This document shows positions 58,754 through 64,000 of a stretch of 64,000 bases of DNA, piece by piece. Under the pieces are notes generated by a model. The model ran no database searches, was not told where the DNA came from, and saw only the letters and a program-made list of their open reading frames with translations. Source of the stretch: Dipteronia dyeriana (taxonomy: Eukaryota > Streptophyta > Magnoliopsida > Sapindales > Sapindaceae); assembly GCA_032871835.1 (NCBI GenBank), contig CM065303.1, forward strand, positions 20,834,001 to 20,898,000. The letters are read 5' to 3'. Position 1 is the stretch's first letter, and every line of letters starts with the position of its first letter. The translations under genes and the position numbers were made by a program.

Positions 58754-58825
58754 ACCATTCATTGCTCGATTCTTGGTAGATGCAAGGATTGCCCCCACTC
58801 GGCTGAATGCTCTAAAATGAATGTA
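58754..58825 (+). pseudogene. Gypsy-type transposon gene, part 2
   Basis: Directly after the B2 target duplication the frame reads PFIARFLVDARIAPTRLNAL, which continues the ..LP.HPF motif begun in part 1 and matches the expected Transposase_28 course (PF...L.....APTQL.PN.W). The family C fragment then begins. Confidence 0.6.
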
Positions 58826-59656
58826 AAAATGTGTGTGTGAAAGAAATTATGAGACTTCAATCAATAAGGATCTTGTATCCATTTCAAGGATTTTACAATC
58901 CAAAAGTCTATCTCTCTTTACTTGTTGAACAAGGCTATTATCATACGGGCATTCCACCCGGAGAAATCGAAAAGGGCACAATAGTCGTTCATGTATTGTT
59001 TTGCTTGTAAAGTTTGATATAGCTGTTCTTGAAATGAATTTATTTTACAGTCTATATCTTGCTTACTCCATGACAAAGGGTGAAATTGGTTTGAATTCTC
59101 GTGGAAACCCTTGTTTTTTTTTGCTTTGCCAAATACCATGTTTTGATCTTGAGTACAACTTGTCTTGTATGCAAAACATTCGTTCACACACTTTTTTTAA
59201 ATAAAACTCCTTGATTCTCTCTCCTTAATTAAGTTGCATAAATTTGGTTATATGAGTTCTTAAGGGGATACTCATTTGTCTATCTCATGATAAAAAGAGG
59301 GAGTAGTGTGGATTTAGGGGGAGTTGAGTTTGACTCATTGAGGGGGAGTTAACCTATTTAGGGGGAGCATTTGAATTTGTATTGTTGATGCATGTTGATT
59401 GTTTCTATTGTATGCAAATTGCTCTTGTTTTTATGTCTTTGATCACTTCACATACACTTGTCTTGGAAAGTGTAGTTATTTTGTTTTGTAGGGATGTTGA
59501 TTTTACACGAGATGGATGACTTGAAGATCTAGTTTATTAGGCATCTCTTTGTAATGTAGAAAAACTTTGTTGAACCCTGTTTTTTTTCTGTTTTGTTTTT
59601 TGGTGAGGATGAATTTTGAGTGGTGGTTTTGTCACGAAATAGCCAAAGAGGGATAT
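58826..59656 (+). mobile_element. 3' internal remnant of a family C element
   Basis: Homologous to 7160-8008 of A1 ('aacaaggctattatcatacgg' against 'aacatggctacaatcataca'; the G-run cluster; the terminal 'gtcacgaaatagccaaa'). It is cut at the left; there is no gag, primer site or 5' LTR, so the element is truncated. G-runs: AGAGGGAG, TTAGGGGGAG, GAGGGGGAG and TTAGGGGGAGC at 59291-59371. Frames at 58918-59187 and 59001-59204 are not genes. Confidence 0.7.
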
Positions 59657-59948
59657 TGTAAGTTCCTCAGTTTTTGATTGGCTCATTTCGTTGACAACCA
59701 CATTTGGGGATTAATGTGTAAGGGTAGTTTAGGCCATCATTGCTCAAGACCCAGCTCAAGCTTCAAAAGGTAAATCACTTGCTTAACCTTTTATGGAGAG
59801 TTTTTAGTGCACACACACACTCTCATGCATGTCTTTGATCATCTTGCATGAATGCTTAAATTGCCTTAATTGTGTGCCGCTTTGGCATAAATCTTGCTTG
59901 GTTGTTTGTTGCATTTAGTTTGCCCTTGTAAGAGGATTTTCTCCTTGA

Positions 59949-60156
59949 CCGCGGCTGGGACTGCTCCATGTGCATTGCCTCCCCCACGGTATGCACATCG
60001 GTGTTCTCCAGGCGTTGTACGCTGCTGTTACCGCGGCCTATACACATTGCATGCACAACGGTTTCCCAAGCAGAGTTTCCCAATGATACTTCGCTTACTC
60101 TACCGCGGTCCAGAGAGGGGAGATTCCCAGGCAATGCACCGCTCGCACTACCGCGG
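59949..60156 (+). promoter_or_regulatory. Four CCGCGG palindromes in LTR C
   Basis: CCGCGG at 59949-59954, 60031-60036, 60103-60108 and 60151-60156, three of them inside (C/T)TACCGCGG. They lie in a locally GC-rich block 100-300 bases upstream of the probable TATA box. Sireviruses are known for palindromic LTR motifs upstream of TATA. Confidence 0.7.
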
Positions 60157-61369
60157 TCTGGACACTTGCCTAGGTCGCGGCACGCACATCGGTCATGACT
60201 GGAATCAGTTGCCCTTTGTTCAAAATGATGACGTTTCGTGTAGGGCACATTATTTATATGTTCTCTTCTTTCTCTTTGGCTTTGTGAGTCCAAGAAGCCA
60301 TTTTTACTCATTAAGATTTCTTTTAGAGAGAAATTGACTCCAAGAGAGAGAGAGCTCCCAAGAATCCATTTTTACTCAACCAATCTTTAATCCATGAGCA
60401 TCTAACATCTTCTTGCATCTTCTAAGTATGGATTCCTCTTGTTTTCATTGACTAGGTAATCTCTACATGACCTAGAATTAATTGTTTCATTACTAGGCTA
60501 TGTTTACCTAGAAAAAGCATTAATTACTCATTAATTGTATGCTTTTAAGCTTTATTGCATTTATAACATGTTTGTGTTGTTGATTGTTGGTTGAGATTCA
60601 TTTTTGTGATATCTAGGGTTAGTGACCATTTTGCCTTTCTAGCTAAATCTCTATGCTTTGCATTTAGATATTGTTTAGGACTCATTGACTGCATTTTGTG
60701 ATTGCTTTATAGTCCTTGCCATGTTTTATGACAACTTGTGTTGATTGGCCCTTTTTTTGATAGCTAGGATATATTGTTGCATAACTATATCTAGTTAAGT
60801 CTTTATGAACATTCATTTAGACATTGATATCTAGGAATTGTACTTTGTGACATTCTTAAATTCCTAGATAAGCATTTAGTGTTGCCTAGCATTACTTGCA
60901 TGTTTGAATATTTTATCATATTCACTTAGGTTGTGTTTGACTATTCATTGAGGTTAAGTCTTGCGAACAATGGTGGGTTGACAAGCAATTGGTCAGATGC
61001 CACAGTAAAAAGGCCCAAAGAGGTGGAATAGGAGGCGTTCACGCCAAGAGAAGTGTATCAGGGGATATCACTAGGGACTGAACCAATAGTGGTGAGTGGC
61101 GGTGTCCACAGCCTGAGGTTGTCGAGAGTGAGAGTCCGAGAATCACTTTAGCGTGTAACCTTTTATTCATATAGTGGATTTCTGTGACCGAGTGTGGCGC
61201 ACTTAACAGCCCGTGGTTTTTCCCATTTGGAGGGTTTCCACGTATACATCTTGTTTTATTTATATTTTCGCACCTTACAATTGATGTTGAATGCTTATTT
61301 ATTCGGAGTAATTTGTGTTAATATTGATTAATCGAAAAATTGGTAATTGATTCGAATAAAATCTATTCA

Positions 61370-61395
61370 CCCCCCCCCCCCCCCCCCCCCCCCCC
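61370..61395 (+). repeat. Poly(C) tract, 26 bases, near the end of LTR C
   Basis: At the same LTR position as the 25-base C run at 26709-26733. Confidence 0.95.
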
Positions 61396-61440
61396 TCTAG
61401 GTTATAGACACACAAGTTCTTAGGGGACTTTCAAACAACA

Positions 61441-62117
61441 GCAAAAAAAATTGAAGAGGAGACCCGAATTGCCCAACATACCCTTACCTCTGCTCAACAA
61501 ATTATGCTTGGGGCACACCACGCATCTGAAGAAGCTCGGATCCACTATGAGAACCTGGTGAATGACCTTGAGCAGCAACAAGTAAGCATGGAAGTGCTTT
61601 CCTAGGAAGCCAGGTCAGCCCCTAATGTCCAGAATGTGTATCGCTATAAAAGATCCCTAGCCTTTAATGTTGTCATGCTAAGGGAGTTTGAGATAGGGCT
61701 GACCACAACTCGAGTATTCTTTGGTGGCAATGAGAGGTACTCAGAGGAGGCTCGCCAAAAATGGGACATGACTATTAAGAAGCATAAGGATGAGTCCCTA
61801 TAAACAATAAGGAATCAAAGGATCAGGTAGAGGGCCTACTATAGATCCCTCGGGAAGGATTCCTATCCTATGCAACTAGAGCTTCATTCGAATTCTTCCC
61901 TGGTTGTTTTCCATACTGGCAAAGAGACACCGCCCTAACCAAGGGGGTTGATGTTGGCCCCTAGCCAGGCACAGACTATTTTTCATTCATGGCCAACGAC
62001 TCTAAAGATCACATCACCTGGCCAAATTTTGGAGAGCTAAACCAAGATTATGGTTGTGGTGACCTTCCTTCTGGTGGATCTTGGCCCGGAGGTCCTTCTA
62101 GTACCCCAGATGCTTAA
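61441..62117 (+). pseudogene. Gypsy-type transposon gene, part 3 (C-terminal)
   Basis: After the family C fragment a frame resumes with KKIEEETRIAQHTLTSAQQ, a charged helical/coiled-coil stretch (HHASEEARIHYENLVNDLEQ follows), then RYKRSLAFNVVMLREFEIG, YSEEARQKWDMTIKKH, and after several stops and a frameshift the end NFGELNQDYGCGDLPSGG..STPDA with TAA at 62115-62117. Long coiled coils after the Transposase_28 domain are usual in these plant proteins. It is joined to parts 1 and 2 by orientation and order only. A polyadenylation-like 'tcaatataaataa' follows near 62180. Confidence 0.6.
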
Positions 62118-62203
62118 CTCTCTTTCTTTGCTTCTTGTCACCATTGCTTATGTAACTGCTGTTTTGTAATCTCGCCATTTTCAATATAAATAACGTCATT
62201 TTT

Positions 62204-62232
62204 GTATATATATATATATATATATATATATA
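62204..62232. repeat. (TA)n microsatellite
   Basis: About 14 TA repeats between the two opposing coding remnants. Confidence 0.95.
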
Positions 62233-62361
62233 CCGTAAGCAGATGATATAAAATAAAATGCACAGAACAAAATATATCAAACTAAGAAACATAGGAAATA
62301 GAAGACTTACAACTGCAGTGATAGTCTGACAGCAAAAGTGATAACCAAGATAAGTCACAAT

Positions 62362-62709
62362 CTTTATTAAGATTCAAGAAATTTTTACAAAAGAGAGAAA
62401 TGGAGGATTTCAATACTTTCAGAGTAATCTTTTAAAACAAGAAAATTGAACCTGTCTTTCTAAGGGAATAAAACCCATATTTATAGATCAGAGAACAAAC
62501 TCTGATAAAGTAACCTAACCATGATTAAGTAACCTAACCATGATTTCTTTTGAAATATACAGATGATTTGTAGATTTGTCCTTTTATGCCGACAGTTTAT
62601 TATTCTAGATCAGAAGATGACAAGTCTTAATCCGTGATTGTCAAATTGTCTTTTTATGCCGACAGTTTACTATTCTGGATCAGAAGATGATAAGTCTTAA
62701 TCTGTGATT
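62362..62709 (-). promoter_or_regulatory. TATA region with 70-bp tandem repeats, minus strand
   Basis: On the minus strand, downstream of the decayed frame at 62680-64000, come two ~70 bp direct repeats (62646-62709 and 62576-62645; 'ttatgccgacagttta' and 'gatcagaagatga' in each), an 18-bp repeat 'aagtaacctaaccatgat' (62504-62541), a TATAAATA box (~62478-62485) and AATAAAG (62362-62368). This order resembles a retroelement LTR or the large-transcript promoter of a pararetrovirus. No LTR ends or primer site were found. Confidence 0.5.
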
Positions 62710-64000
62710 GAAGATATTTGTCGTGTAAAAGCATTCTTTCATGTCATCACTATCATAATTGTCTTCTTTATGTTCAACATTATCTTGACTGTCTGATTCT
62801 GTATCCGCATGGGACATACTAGTCATTGTCCTCTTCATTTCTTCAGCTATTTTAAGTAATTCATCATGAGTGCTTGCAGCAGCAATTTGAGCTTGGTTTT
62901 GAGATTTAGCCATAAGAAACGGAGACTGGTCCGAAGATTTGTTGTAAAATTATAGATTTTTAGAGAACCATTTAGATATTCTTTCTTTGCCATGCTCGGA
63001 ATGATTCATACCACTCCACCATTTATTTTTTGTCTGTCTACCAAAGTATGGAACATGACCATTGTCAATTAGTTTGTCAACAATAGAATACTTTAACATG
63101 AGAATCCATGTTAGGTTGAAATGGACGAAATATAGTAATAAATCGGGGATAAATTCCCAATCATCTGGATTGGTTAATAATGATAGCCATAGACCATAGC
63201 CTTCTTTAACTAATTGAGGAAGAAAATCGATAGTAGGTCCATATTTATCCTACTATTCAAGGAACCAGATTAGAATATGTAGTGAGAAGTTTTTATCAAA
63301 ATAAATAAACCATGACAGAATTACAAGGGTTTTGACCATAATTTTTTTTTGTCCAAGCCTCAATATAGCCCCAATAAGAGAATTCAGAGACATGAAAAAT
63401 CCTCAAAAATCTCCTTGTTTGGTTAGGATTACCACCCCATTTGTCTAGAGTAATAATATTGCAAAATTTAATCTTTCGGAAGATTAATTTTTCCTTGTCG
63501 ATTTTGTCAAAAACATCTGAGATAAAAATAGAGTCTGTGTCAGCCAGAATGAATTCATAAAAAATATGTCTTTTTGATAACTCTTCAGGAATTCTGCCAA
63601 ACAGAGGATTAATAAGATCATCCGTAAGTTTTTTAGGTTCCTTAAAAAAATGATCTAATAATAGAGATGTCTCTAAGGGGAAAAATATGTCAAAGAAGGG
63701 TTTAAGAATATAAGAATATGTCTGGTTATTGATTTTGGGGAGAGTATGTGAGATGGATTGATATCTAGGATTGTTGGTTTATCTTGTTTTTTAGAATGTG
63801 GGCTAATACGTGCGGAAGTGATGGTCTTGAATGAGCTGCTATCTGTCTTTGAGGGAGAAAAGATGTTGGAAATTTGCAGTTGATTTTGTGAATCTTGTCG
63901 AGATGATAATCCAGTGAATTGTTGAGATTGATGATGAATAGGCTGAGATATCAAAGATAAGGCATATTTGTCTTTGTGACTTCGTTTTGGAGTATTATGA
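62680..64000 (-). pseudogene. Retroelement/pararetrovirus-like polyprotein remnant, partial
   Basis: A decayed minus-strand frame enters from the right edge. A Ser/Gln-rich part (63673-63954) is followed after a frameshift (~63700-63730) by longer readable segments with FFKEPKKLTDDLINPLFG, ITLDKWGGNPNQTRRF and several Trp-rich stretches, then a short acidic end (62680-62913, EEMKRTMTSMSHADTESD). Stops lie near 63260 and 62950. The Trp-rich pattern recalls uncharacterised plant polyproteins of retroelement or caulimovirid type, but no zinc knuckle, protease or RT is in the window, so I do not assign it. It is broken and incomplete. Confidence 0.5.

Larger units (their letters stand above)
59657..61433 (+). 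mobile_element. 3' LTR of the family C fragment (~1.78 kb)
   Basis: Starts TGTAAGTTCCTCAG, like family A. It contains four CCGCGG palindrome cores (59949, 60031, 60103, 60151), a TATA-like 'cattatttatatg' at ~60249, and a 26-base C run before 'tctaggttatagacac'. The end is placed at ..GGGGACTTTCA (61433); 61440 (..ACAACA) is the alternative. Frames at 59856-60311, 59894-60337 and 59968-60198 come from the GC-rich palindromic block and are not genes. Confidence 0.8.

Noticed and set aside
59856..60337. Overlapping 147- and 151-residue frames on opposite strands
   Set aside because: Both come from the GC-rich palindromic promoter block of LTR C, where stop codons are rare by composition; no family resemblance.

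Overview
The window is nuclear DNA from a flowering plant with a large, repeat-rich, AT-rich genome. The evidence is initiator-Met-tRNA primer sites (TGGTATCAGAGC), nested LTR retrotransposons of Ty1-copia/Sirevirus type, a Mutator-like element (MULE) with a DUF1985 partner gene, fragments of an XS-zinc-finger (FDM/IDN2/SGS3-like) gene, a hAT-type MITE and a mosaic plastid insertion. I see no intact cellular gene, no tRNA or rRNA gene and no CRISPR. Almost everything is mobile DNA or fossil coding sequence.

Layout. 1-10104: family A retroelement A1 (5' LTR 720-2398, decayed gag, 3' LTR 8009-10104), bordered on the left by an opposite-strand LTR and interrupted in gag by a 2.1 kb solo LTR. 10105-12240: one arm of a large inverted repeat carrying an XS-type zinc-finger fragment. 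12640-27950: a ~142 bp tandem array split by a three-deep nest: a minus-strand family-B solo LTR, containing a family-A-like solo LTR, containing a complete pol-less family-B element (B1, 16322-26777). 28230-29500: block B. 29690-38050: the opposite arm of the inverted repeat, split by a decayed copia element (E, 30184-36215) whose leader holds arrays of stem-loops. 38300-39570: a second, direct copy of block B. 39770-40410: a ~250 bp tandem repeat. 40413-45326: a MULE remnant with convergent DUF1985 and transposase pseudogenes and a 98% identical inverted duplication. 45327-46186: a minus-strand LTR. 46629-62117: a gypsy-type transposon gene (Transposase_28-like) broken into three pieces by a second family-B element (B2, 47202-58748, itself carrying a hAT MITE and plastid DNA) and by a truncated family-C element (58826-61433). 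62200-64000: a decayed minus-strand retroelement- or pararetrovirus-like reading frame with a TATA/tandem-repeat region.

How the parts relate. Families A, B and C look like related Sirevirus-type elements: long LTRs (1.8-2.6 kb without inserts), GC-rich palindromes upstream of the LTR TATA box, several GGGGGAG polypurine runs before the 3' LTR and, in A and B, a gag with two zinc knuckles. A and B carry no recognisable protease, integrase, reverse transcriptase or RNase H, so they would depend on an autonomous relative. Family B adds a second ORF resembling the 'putative plant transposon protein' domain, present in both copies. Most reading frames in the window are chance frames inside LTRs.

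All assignments come from reading the sequence and from memory of protein families; no database search was run. Boundaries given without a TSD or LTR terminus are approximate.
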